The position numbers and the translations under genes are program-made. Positions 34,376-44,212 of a stretch of 64,000 bases of DNA are shown in pieces. Under the pieces are notes generated by a model. That model was not told the origin of the DNA and ran no database searches. It was given only the letters and a program-made list of their open reading frames with translations. Position 1 is the first letter of the stretch, and the number at the start of each line of letters is the position of its first letter. This DNA is from Ophiodon elongatus (Eukaryota > Chordata > Actinopteri > Perciformes > Hexagrammidae): contig JACSYO010001876.1 in the NCBI GenBank assembly GCA_016806645.1, forward strand, positions 645,501 to 709,500. Direction: 5' to 3'.

Positions 34376-34540
34376 GGGTTCGACTCCCGAGCTGGACGGC
34401 CCTTCTGTATGGAGTTAGTGGGTTCTCTCCGGGTTCCTCCTACACTCCAAAGACATGCAGCTCAGGTTGATTGAGTACTCTAAACTGCCCGAAGGTGTGA
34501 ATGTGAACAGGATGAGCGCTTAAAGATAAGTGATGGATGG
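34376..34540 (+). mobile_element. Teleost SINE, internally deleted
   Basis: Begins at the B-box-like GGGTTCGACTCCCGAGCTGG, then CCCTTCTGTATGGAGTT, GGGTTCTCTCCGGGTTCCTC, CACTCCAAAGACATGCAG, ACTCTAAACTGCCCG.AGGTG and a GATGGATGG tail. This is the block order of the ubiquitous fish tRNA-derived SINE with an L2-like 3' end. The A-box head is missing and about 25 bases between GGAGTT and GTGGGTTC are deleted. Confidence 0.75.
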
Positions 34541-34867
34541 ATTACTTTAAAAGGGGTACCCGATTTATGTTTTGCACTCCCATAAAGTTTGAAAGCATTT
34601 GAGATATTTTAAAAAGAATCAATGCAGCATAGGTATAAATATCCTGACTTTTAGTCCCTAGATGCTGGATCCTACGACTGCTATAACTCATTAGTGTCTG
34701 CATGAGACTGTGCCGCCCTGCACGCACATATGCCATATCTTCCATATCCATAGAGATTAGGGAATTCACGTGTCATCCAATGTAACGCAACTACATAAGG
34801 ATGAATCGATTGCGATTGATTGACCGTGGATGCGGAAGAGCCGGGTAATTTTATAACCACAAGGCTT

Positions 34868-35068
34868 AACTTTTTTTGGGCTTCATGTGCCTCTGAGCAG
34901 CTTTCATGGGGATGAACAGGGCCCCGGCTCCAAAGATGTATACAGCATTCTTCATACATCCATGGCTCCCGGTTGACTGCTTGTGTCTTCCCGTTGGAGA
35001 AAAGAAACATTTTGTATCGCCCTTTTGAAGCAATCTTAACAAACTTGTCAAACTGTGTCTGCCAAGAT
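34868..35068 (-). pseudogene. Unassigned exon-like stretch
   Basis: I do not recognise this. On the reverse strand a pyrimidine tract ending CCATCTTGGCAG (a good splice-acceptor shape) precedes an open segment reading QFDKFVKIASKGRYKMFLF, and after one frame change near 34,952 the other phase reads NAVYIFGAGALFIPMKAAQ and stops after KPKKS. Both halves look more protein-like than the rest of the 214-codon reverse frame (35,325-34,681), which upstream is just the complement of a purine tract. It could be a terminal exon with a sequencing or real indel, a processed-gene fragment, or chance. Confidence 0.25.
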
Positions 35069-35137
35069 GGGGGGGGTAACACAGACAACTCCCACTGTTT
35101 GTGTGTACACCGGCCTTTAATGGCCCCCCGCAGTGTC

Positions 35138-35285
35138 AAGAGGGAGAGACCGATCGAGAAGGAGTGAAAAGAAGAGGAGAAACGGGTATGATGAAAGGGA
35201 AAAGCAAAAAGAAAGGGAGGGTCGAGGAGAGAGGGAGCGACGAAAAAACAAGTGTCAAGAGAAAGAAAGAGTCGTTTCCAGAGAC
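35138..35285 (+). repeat. Purine-rich tract (GA/GGA)
   Basis: About 150 bases strongly biased to A and G on the forward strand, without a strict repeat unit. It inflates frames on both strands: basic Arg/Lys/Glu forward, Ser/Phe/Pro reverse. Confidence 0.7.
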
Positions 35286-37919
35286 CGTCCGCTGAGAGTC
35301 TCTTACGGCTGTCATTCAGCTTCACGCATGCACAATGTTTCTCGTCTGCCGTCTGTCAATCAGCAGGACACGTAGCACCAGTTTAAAGCCGAGGTTATCA
35401 GCAGCTTGGTCTCCATCGGGTTCCTGTGGGCCTTGCTGCCCTTTTGTTTCTGCCTGTAAAAGTCTGCTACTCATTCAGATTGAGGTGACCATTCATTTTG
35501 TTGACACAATAGGAAATTAATATTCTGTACCCTGCTGTGTCTTTGGTTGCTTGAATCTTTATTAATTTATGTTTGACTGGGAGGTAAAGGAACAGACCGT
35601 GACGTTATTTTTCAAGAGTAGGCTACTTATCTCTACTTTGTTTGTTAAAAATGATTCAGTGTACAGGGTCGAGTAAACAAATACAACCAATAAGAGACAA
35701 TACTATTTACAGATATTAAGTGTCTTGAAACCCTTAAAATAGCAATGCATAGCAGCGTTAATCATCTTTAGACCCGTCCTTGACTTATACAAAGCTGCAA
35801 TACCCTTTCTTCATAATAATGTAACAGAATTGAACTCAAACAACTTTATGCTGATGTACCCTGATTTAAGCATTTATTATCTTAATATAACATCAATTTT
35901 CACAATGTTAGCCACCAAAAGGAACCTTGGAAGTGAAATTAGCAATTCCTGAATTAATGGAAAAATAAAAAGTGTCTCGTTTACCGAACCATATCTTTGT
36001 TCCAGCTACTCCATTTAAAGCACACTCTTAGCTCCAGGCTTTTTCTTTAAATGCCAGCAGAATGAGATTTGTTTTTTACGTCTAATGACTGGAGTTTTTC
36101 TTCGCTTTGTTATTTCCCATAATACAGCATACTGCTATAAATATTCATAAAGCATATCCAACTAGAATCACTTGTATGTGATTATAAGTGCCCCCTATAT
36201 TTATTATATAGTCGCTTATAAATCAAGTCATTATAATGTAGTATTGCGGGAGACCTACCAGAGGTTTCCACCTACAGAATGTCTGGGGATTTCCAAATAC
36301 AAAGTGGCGAAGAGAACAGCTGCTAATTAACCTCCACCCCCCCTTACATGTACTGGATTCAAACAGGCCAATCACAACCGTTCATCTACATGTGTAGGGA
36401 AGTACAGCGGTGCCACGAGGGGATAACGCGCTGTTATTTCCGCCACTTTAAATGATTTTTGACTGCCTTCAAAGACTGACTTGTGAGTCTAATTATTCTT
36501 CAACATACAACTTTGTCGTCGCCTTCCAAAATGACCTATAGGAGCGCTTTCTGATGCGGCGTCTCTATCGTAAGAACATTGTTCTATACGTGGTAAAAAT
36601 GGCCCATGTGTCTGACATTAAATCCACCAGGTAAGACTACCAGTATGAAGATACCCACTTGATTGTGCTTATTCCCAACTGAGCTTTTTTGACCGCAACA
36701 TGTATCCTACCATTTTTTTTTTTTGTACCTGTAATATTAATATTTTTAATCTCACGTATTGTAGCTCACTACATTTCAAATTGCATCCGTGACAGAGTAA
36801 AATAAAAAGTCCTCATAAACAGTGAGATTGGAACAAAAACAAGGACTTAAATCAGCAGATGTGTCTCCGGCCGCAGGAGGGCAGAGCTCCAGAGAGGTAA
36901 CAGCGTGGAAAAGGTACATGTTCAATGTATACGTTCAAAGGCCGAGTGGCGGGGTGTGGAACAGTGGTAGCACCAAGGCCGGAGCTAGCACCAGAGAACA
37001 GAACATAAATGCACCAATGCAATACAATTAAGGATCACGTCATTATGGGGTATTGTCAGGGTAAGAATTGGATCATTAAAATGATTGCATCTGCCATTGA
37101 TTTAATGCACCACCCGGCAAGTAAACTTAGTTATCCAAATAACAGCCCCACAATGCTAAATGTTAAAATACTCCTTCTGTGAGTATTTCAGCAGACCTAT
37201 TTACATATATCTTTAAGTATTTTTTAGCTTTACTTGAGTAAAATATCTTTAGAGCAGTAGTACTTTTACTTAGGTATAACATTCCCATCCACTTTCCTGC
37301 TCTGAGCAAATGTAAAACACCAGTCAACGTTTGTTTTAATGTGGATGTACTTGCAGAAGATTTGACGTAAGTTCGATCATACACCACAATTCTATTCAAA
37401 CCAATAGGGTCGGTCTCACACTGGACCTGGGAAGGGAATGGCAATAAACAGGAGTATACATTCATTTGATCCAAATATAAAATGATTAATATTTTATGTT
37501 TTTTTTATTTTGTTTGGCAGTGTTAATGATGTTTACAATCTGTGTGGAAATGAAACAATGCAGTGTGACTTCACAGCAAATATGCTGTACAAGGTGAAGA
37601 CCAAACGAGGGAAAATAATTATATTCACTTGAAGAGAAAACTGCAACAATATATCATATTAGAATTACAGGTTTGTTGTTTGACATGAACATTTACCCTT
37701 TTACACTCAGCCCACTAACTCACTGATAGTAATTATGTTTATTTCATGTGTCACCTTACATAGTGATTCACAAAAGTGCTTTACAAGAAAACAATAATTA
37801 AAAAAAAAAATATGACAAGTAAACAACAATAAAACATGTAAAAAAAAAAGTACTACACCCCAACTGAATGACATATTGGAGTAAGTTTCACAATACACTC
37901 AGTTTTAAGAAAACATTTA
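35286..37919. other. Intergenic, no gene seen
   Basis: AT-rich, with no recognisable coding or RNA features over 2.6 kb. CACAAAAGTGCTTTACAAG at about 37,769 is a block known from fish repeats. A short frame at 37,163-37,474 (reverse) has no family resemblance. Confidence 0.5.
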
Positions 37920-39870
37920 AAATATGTCAAGAGTTTCACTCCCGCTGAGCGCGGGAGAGGAAGACGGCCTATGAACCACTTTGAAATTAAAAGGCTGTAG
38001 AGCCAGATCCCACAAGTGATCCGGGCGTTGGTATCTTTCATGCGGTGGAGTCACTGATCGGTGTGTGTGGTCCGAACACAGGGTGAATGAGCGTCCCAGG
38101 AGGTAGTAGCGCAGGGAGTTGACTGCCAACCGGATGGCCAGGCACTCCTGCTGTACCTAGCCTCCCTCTCGGACAGCTTCCAACTGATGTATAGGACCGG
38201 GCGGTCCCAGTACCTGCTGGGAGAAAACGGCATCCCAGCCCCCTGTTCGATGAGTCAGTCTGCAGGGTAAAGGGAAGAAAGAAGTTAGGTGTATGAAGGA
38301 GTGGTTCCCCACAGAGAACCTGTTCCACCCTCTCAAACACCAACTTGCACTGGACCGGATCTGAGGCACCTTTCGGTCAGGGGGCTGGTCAGCTTTGCAA
38401 AATTTGGGATAGAGAGTCTGTAATAACCCAGCAGCCCCAAAAACCACCTCACCTCCTTTTTTGTATTGGGCCGCAGGCAGGCTGCGATAGCAGTGGTCTT
38501 GTCCACCTCCCTGCGTCCAATCCACTTCCCTGGGTTGGCGGTGAGCCCAGCCTGCCTCATGGATTCCAGCACCGCACATGCTCCGCCCAGGTGGTGCTGT
38601 GGATGATCACATCATCCAAGTAGGCGGCAGCATATGCTGTCCTCGCTAAAACTTGTTGCAAGAGACGTATTTTTCAGCTATACAGCCAGCTTGACAATAT
38701 ATTCTCCAACACCGTATTCTCCAAGGAACAGACAGGCTGTTGTGTTTTGCAGAATTTAATGTAGGAAAATATGTAATTCTTTGTAAAATTGAAAGAGTGT
38801 GGCGAATTGGTACAAACCGAACGGCGTGGAGAAGGCCATTTTTTCCCTCTACTCTGGCAACAGAGGAATTTGCCATTAGCCTTTGGTTAAACCCAGCAGT
38901 GCCCAGTCGGTCCAGGAGTTCGTTGACCCGGGGCATTGGGTACGCATTGAAACGTGACACATCGTTCACCCTGCGATAGTCCTGTGACGGCCCAGGGCCT
39001 CTGCCGGGACTTGTGTGTGTTGTGTACCTGTGTGTGTCTTTCAATGTTCCTGATTGGTTGGAGCATGAGGCCATTAAGCAGATTGGAGGCAGCTAGCCAC
39101 TGCCTTTAGTATATAAGACCCGCCCCATCCTGAGGGACAGAGCTTCTTCTCCCCTGACGCTACGCTGGATGTTGCTTGCCAAAACTACCTGAATCGAACT
39201 GGCAGCATGTTTCGCCTGCCAGCCTTTTATTTAGAACGCTCATTTTGTTACACTTGGTTAAGTATCTTAACCTTTGTCAAATAAAATTCACTGTTTAGTT
39301 GATTACTTGCTTGAGCTTTAATCTTTTGTTATGGCTTTAGAGCCAGGCCATAACAAATCACACAGAACCGTATAGACCCATTCTTCTTTTTAAGAAGAAT
39401 GGGTCTACACCAGGCACTGTTGGACTCTTCTATTACCTCTATCTCTAGCATGGCCACCAATTCAGTGCACTATGAAGTCCGGGCGACAGTCCGTGTGGCA
39501 GGAGGGAGAACACATCAGCAAACTGCTCTTGCAACCGGGCAATGTCTGTTCTCTGGAGCGAGGCCGGATTGGTGCATTTTGGGACCCAAGCTCCTCTCTC
39601 TCAGATACCGCGGACACCAGAGAAACAGACTCCACCTTTGGCGCCGGCGGAGCTGCAGCTGTCCGGGCAGCGAGCTGTTCCAGGGCGTGGGCCTGCCTCT
39701 CTGCCTGGGCCTGGAGCGCCCCGAGGAACTGTCAATTCACCTCCACCTAGTCACGCTGCGATCCCACCCAGCATCTGCCCCAGCGCAATGATCGGCTAGG
39801 ACGGCAGATCTGGGTATTGCTCGTTGCTTTCCATGTGCTGAGACAAAGTTACAGATGAGGCCAATTAGGC
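37920..39870 (-). pseudogene. Ty3/gypsy Pol, decayed and interrupted
   Basis: Reverse-strand remnants of a retrotransposon polyprotein. In 5'-3' order: a pre-RT segment LQEQFADVFS (about 39,535), KKKNGSIRFCVI ending at 39,356, the solo LTR, then DYRRVNDVSRFNAYPMPRVN (from 38,982), GLLHAVRFVP/TPFGLYQFAT in different frames, an insertion of roughly 150 bases at 38,640-38,800, the catalytic YLDD (about 38,609-38,623), NTKKEVRWFLGLLGYYR, and the RNase H part with TDSSNRGLG and NSLRYYLLGRSFTLCSDH (to about 37,920). There are many frameshifts. No integrase is seen. Confidence 0.85.
38983..39355 (+). mobile_element. Solo LTR (373 bp) inside gypsy RT
   Basis: Starts TGTGACGGCCC and ends GGCCATAACA. 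It contains an inverted CCAAT (ATTGG, about 39,053), a TATATAAG-type TATA box (39,110-39,117) and AATAAA (39,280-39,285), giving a U3-R-U5 layout on the forward strand. It separates the gypsy RT coding sequence between FCVI and DYRR, where the two halves would otherwise join in frame. No perfect target duplication is visible (AGTCC versus AATCA). Confidence 0.7.
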
Positions 39871-39878
39871 CTCTACCC

Positions 39879-40672
39879 TGTAACGTCCAGCCCTTCTGTG
39901 TAGTTTTGTTGTCACTGTCAGGTTGTCTGTGTTTTCTGTCACTCAACTTGTCTCTCGTTTCAGGCACCTACCTCCTCATGTATTCCCCTCCTGGTGACCG
40001 CAAACCCCGCCCTGATTGTTTCCACCCGCGCCTCGTTATCTGCCTTCCCCTGTGTATTTAGTCTGTGTCCCAATCCCAATGTAAATAGGAATGGGACAGC
40101 ACTTTGCTGCAACATACCACGTTACCAGGACAATGTCAAAAACATAGTGTACAATTGTGGGTATTTAATTTATACTTTTTACTCCCTGATTTGAACGTTT
40201 ATGGCTCCATGCGTCCATTGGTAACGACGTGTTTAACGTCACATTGCTATGAATTGTGGGTAATTCCCTTGGCCAAAATCGGCATCTAATGCTGACTTGC
40301 GGTAAGGGTTCATAAAAGGGCTCAAAATGTCTCCCAGAGAGCCTCAAGCACTCAACGATGTGACAATGGGACAGAACTAAACCCTCACGTACTTCGCGGG
40401 TGCGCGCCTCAAAGTCCGTGAGGGTGGAGATTGGGCCTTTGTCTATTCTATGTTCGGTGCCAGTTCGTCTCTTGTTAACAGCGAGCCCACCAGCAATTTC
40501 CCTAGTGTATGTTTACCCCTGCTTTTGACCTTTTTTGCCTACACAGAGTTTTTGCCCATCGATTTGGGTTTCTTTGCCTATTGGATTGATTCCCTGTGTA
40601 CCAACCCCTGCTTAAGTGAAGACCGTGTTTTTGAATCTGCATCCTGCCGTCTTTGGTCCTCAGTCCGTGACA
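39879..40672 (+). mobile_element. Solo LTR, gypsy type, with nested element
   Basis: Starts TGTAACGTCC and ends TCCGTGACA, flanked by TACCC on the left and TACCT on the right, a 5-bp target duplication with one mismatch. Its first 190 bases match the LTR fragment at 11,936-12,108 (reverse). After TATTTAGTCTGTGT it is interrupted at about 40,069-40,435, then resumes with GTTCGGTGCCAGTTCGTCTC. No internal retrotransposon genes adjoin it. Confidence 0.65.
40069..40435. mobile_element. Nested DNA-transposon-like insert (CCCAAT ends)
   Basis: The left end CCCAATCCC and the right end, opposite strand, CCCAATCTCC are inverted; the right part also holds GCGCGCACCCGCGAAGTACG, a block I recall from a fish MITE. 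A second inverted pair (TTTAGTCTGTGTCCCA at 40,057 and TTTAGTTCTGTCCCA on the other strand ending at 40,381) makes the exact right end ambiguous. No coding capacity. Confidence 0.45.
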
Positions 40673-40746
40673 TACCTAGCACCGTTCCCTGAACCACTCC
40701 ACCCTGCAGCTGAGCCCAACCATGCCCCTGCCACCACAGTCCTATT

Positions 40747-41380
40747 TCTTGAACAGTCTGGCGGGCATGCCAGGGTTAGTTTTGAGTAGAAGTTAATGAT
40801 TAGGTGTTAAAGGTTCCACATCATGCAAGTAATTTGTTATTGTTGTTATGGGTCTATCATTCATTATAGCTTCCACCTCACATAAGGCTGTTTGCAAAGC
40901 CTCATCATCCAGAACTTGTGACTTAATTAGTCGCTCCCATATGCGCCTACTGCCGGATTAAATATGTACTCTATTCCTTCTTGGAGTAGATTCCTTTGGA
41001 TGTTATCATGCTGTAGTTCTTTTAATGATTGTTCCAGCTCTTTTTGTGCACCAACAAAATTTGTACCATGATCGTATCTGATTTTTTTATACGGTACCCC
41101 TGCGACTTAAAAATCTGCGTATTGCGTCGATGCAGGAGTTAGTGTCCAAACTACAAACCACCTCAAGATGGTTTGCACGGCTAGTAAGGATCACACCCCA
41201 CCTTTTTACATTGGTTAGACCTTGCTTCACCTCCCTCAAAAGGTCCAAAATAATCCATGAAGTGAAAGGTGGCAAATCCAGCATCACATGGTCCTGTGGA
41301 AGATCTGCCATTTTTTGCTCTCCTACTCTAGACTCCATTAGTCTAGAGAAAACAGTTTGATGATTTTTCATGCTGAAGAA
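40747..41380 (-). pseudogene. BEL/Pao integrase fragment
   Basis: The integrase inserts retrotransposon cDNA into DNA. On the reverse strand: VGEQKMADLPQDH, KRWGVILTS, LEVVCSLDTNSCIDAIRRFL (41,371-41,087), then in another frame DHGTNFVGAQKELEQSLKEL (about 41,070), and further LDDEALQTALCEVEAIMNDRP (split by position, about 40,900) with the conserved glutamate, ending LTPNH near 40,800. This order is diagnostic of Pao-type integrases. Frameshifts and a deletion of the GG.WER region between about 40,960 and 40,930 make it dead. No LTRs assigned. Confidence 0.8.
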
Positions 41381-42600
41381 TTTGCAGAGGACATCCTGTA
41401 TTTCTGTCCTAGTTTTGAAAGCATATGGACAGCTTCACCAGAGCCTTTACCCAGACTCTTAAATGTTCATTCCTCCCACGGCAGTTTAAACCAGTGTGTG
41501 TCTCAGAACCGCAGAAACCGTGGCAATTATTCAAAGCAGCAAGGTGAAGCACCAGTAGAAAAACAAAGCACAAAACTTGGGCAAACACACCCACTCAATC
41601 CCACATGAAGGCACAGACTATAAACCTAAGACCCCAATATGAGCAAAATCCCCACATACACTCACTGCCCCAAAATAATGTTAACAGAAACAGAATAGAG
41701 CTGAAACAAGTGGTTATCAACACACTCAACACAATCCGCAGACACTGTTTTCATGACCGTGGCCATTGTATGATCCAGCTCCAGAACCTTTCCACACAGA
41801 GCTTCTTAGTGGATAATGCAATGATAAGATTATCAAAGGTGTGTGGCAGTTACTTTTTAGCCTCTTCTCCTTCACTAGTCCAACCAAGCCGGTTTTTTTT
41901 GTCCACACATTGCAGGTGCGCCATCGGTGGTTAGCCCCACCAACTTTTCCCAGGGTAATTTAGTTTTACTCACGGACCTCTCCACTGCATCAAAAATGTC
42001 CTTCCCCCGTCGTCGACCCATGCATGGCAGCTACATCCAAGAGCTCCTCACTGACAGTCAAGTTGTAACAATTTACCCTCCTCATAATACCGAAGGGGAA
42101 AAGTACAACGCTAAATTTAAAGGGACGGGTGGACCTGACATTAAGTGCATGCGTTACATGTTTGAAACAATAACAAAAAGGGCAGATTCAATCAATAAAC
42201 GAAAACAGCACAGTAAGTAAACCCAAATGTTATTATTAAAGCAAATACAATCAACAAAAGGCACTGCGGGGCTCCGGCGCAATACACAATTAACAATAAA
42301 CCCCTCCCAAACTACAACTCAAAGCCAGGGTCCCCTTAGTCCCCTAAAAATAATAAAAGACTCCAGCTTTTATTCCACACGAAAGTATATTCCAGATCAG
42401 AATTGGCCCATTTCCTATAATCCCCAGACATGTTAATAGTGTTTTATCAGTGAATTATTTTGATGTCATTTGATTACGCCGTCCGTGAAAATTCAGAGGT
42501 GCACGACCAACTTGCGGGCCTATCCGCATCATGCGCCGGCCGCGATTACGCCATTTTCAGCTGTGCACACGCCTCGCGCCGTCATCACTATAGCGAGGAT
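41381..42600. other. Unassigned, probably element-derived
   Basis: Lies upstream (for the reverse strand) of the BEL/Pao integrase, so it could be its RNase H or LTR region, but no motif confirms this. A 97-codon forward frame (41,927-42,220) and a 109-codon one (41,605-41,934) have no family resemblance that I can name. Confidence 0.35.
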
Positions 42601-43600
42601 AAACTAAGTTTAACTGCTGCTTAGTTATATTTATTTTCCGGGGAATATGATTTGTAATCTCGTGGATGCGCTTCAATTTCACGACTGGAAGGCTGATTCC
42701 GTAGTGATTGAATCGAGAGTGATGCATCAAAACTCCAGACGTGTGTCTGGACCCCTGGTTCCTTATCTGTTGAATGCCGAGGAGCGGAACAAAGTTTCAG
42801 TTTTAGCAGCGAGGAGCCTGCACCATCATGTGGAGCTGATTTAGCATGATGGCTGATACCGCACGGAGTGGTGCCACTTGTAACAATTTCAATCAGGATA
42901 GACCAGTCAAATAAAAAGGATAATTGTTTATTGTTAACAGATGATGACAGTATTTGGCGCTTGGACTCTACAGGGAGATTTGTAATTGAAGGCCGTCTGC
43001 CCCGATCAGCAGCAAGATAAATCCCCTCCCCCCGTGGAGTCCAGATCTGGTGGTGGCTGATAGAATGATGAGCTGATGAAGACTGGGAGGCGGAGGGGTG
43101 CGTAACAGCAACATGAACGTAGTGGAGGTAGAGAGACAAAATATATTAAAAGAGACAACAGCAAGATGATAGGCGAACCATGTCATTGTTTCATTGTGCT
43201 GATTGGATAGAAGAGACCAGATGTTATAAACAGCTGATGTCCTGATTGACAGCCCCGAACCAGTAACTGCAGGGTGCAGATGACTGTCTGCATTAGAGGG
43301 CCATGAGTTGTTGTTGGAGAAAGAAAAGGAAGCAACATTCTTCCTCTTCCCCTGCAGAGCTTGGATCAACTGATCGCGGCTAACGGTTAGACTTACTACG
43401 AGCTGGGGGTGGAGAGAGAGAGGGAGGCTTGGGGCTTGAATACCACCGTGACCTTCTAGCTGAGCCAAGAGGCGTCTTGCTCCTCTGAGTGGGAGCCACT
43501 GTGCCGCGCTAGGGGAGTGCTCCTGAGCCCGCCGTCTGAACCTCAACGTTGAGAACTGACTCTTCCCGAAAAGGATTGAAGTCGGAATCCGACATTGTCT
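42601..43600 (-). pseudogene. Unassigned gag/ORF1-like remnant
   Basis: On the reverse strand an ATG at 43,595 opens MSDSDFNPFREESVLNVEVQ, then after a stop comes a basic Ser/Pro/Arg-rich segment (about 43,500-43,390) and an acidic GEEEE patch. Acidic-then-basic disordered starts are common in gag or ORF1 proteins of fish LTR and Ngaro/DIRS-type elements. Downstream, 42,621-43,546 has two long reverse frames in different phases (172 and 192 codons) without a domain I recognise. The position, between BEL/Pao and a recombinase gene, suggests a retroelement, but the class is open. Confidence 0.3.
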
Positions 43601-44212
43601 CAGTTACCAACAACTAGATGTTAATAGGGTGAGAAAATTATCCATTCGCAATTGGTTTCGAGCTGAAATGACAGCAGCAGAGAGGAGAACTTATTTTAAA
43701 GTTTGACAGCAACGATATGATTGGCTTAAGGAAACTGCAGCATCTGGTTGGTTAATTTAAAGTGAACGGCCACAATCAGCTGATAGAGTAATAAATCGAG
43801 ACAGATTATGAATGAAAAGAGAGTCTTCCTGACTGATCTACCGCTTAAGCTTCATATGACCGTCATGACTCTTTTTCACGGATGCACCTGTACTAGATAC
43901 CAGGCTAAAATAGAGTAGAAGTCATCAAAAAAAGCAAAACGGCTCAAGTTGGAGCATTTTCGCACATTTTATTACTTCACACTATAGGGGGTGGAGAAAA
44001 GACTGGTCTTATGCATTTTAAATCAACAATAATTAACGATTTTAAAGTCTGTACATGTGAATGTTGTTCTCTAGTCAAGCACTCAAATTTTCTTCTTAAA
44101 ATTTTGCCTTTTCTAGTTTGTTTTGTCTTGACATTTATGATCATTAAATGCTTGTGATTTTACAATAAAGAAAGTCTAAACCTTTCTTTTCTTTCCTTAT
44201 TAAGTCCAACAA
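43601..44212. other. Intergenic, no gene seen
   Basis: AT-rich. It ends in a pyrimidine tract and TATTAAG (about 44,185-44,203) that looks like a splice acceptor directly before the recombinase-like reading frame. Confidence 0.45.

Noticed and set aside
34681..35325. 214-codon reverse frame, the longest open frame in the window, as a gene
   Set aside because: Its first third is the complement of a purine tract (Phe/Ser/Pro-rich) and the last third shows no protein-like pattern; only a short middle part is exon-like and is listed separately.
39399..39799. Three forward frames of 85-130 codons in GC-rich DNA
   Set aside because: Complement of the gypsy gag/pre-RT region, whose reverse-strand translation contains family-like blocks.
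42621..43546. 172- and 192-codon reverse frames as host genes
   Set aside because: They overlap in different phases, have no recognisable domain and lie between retroelement remnants; treated as a decayed element segment.
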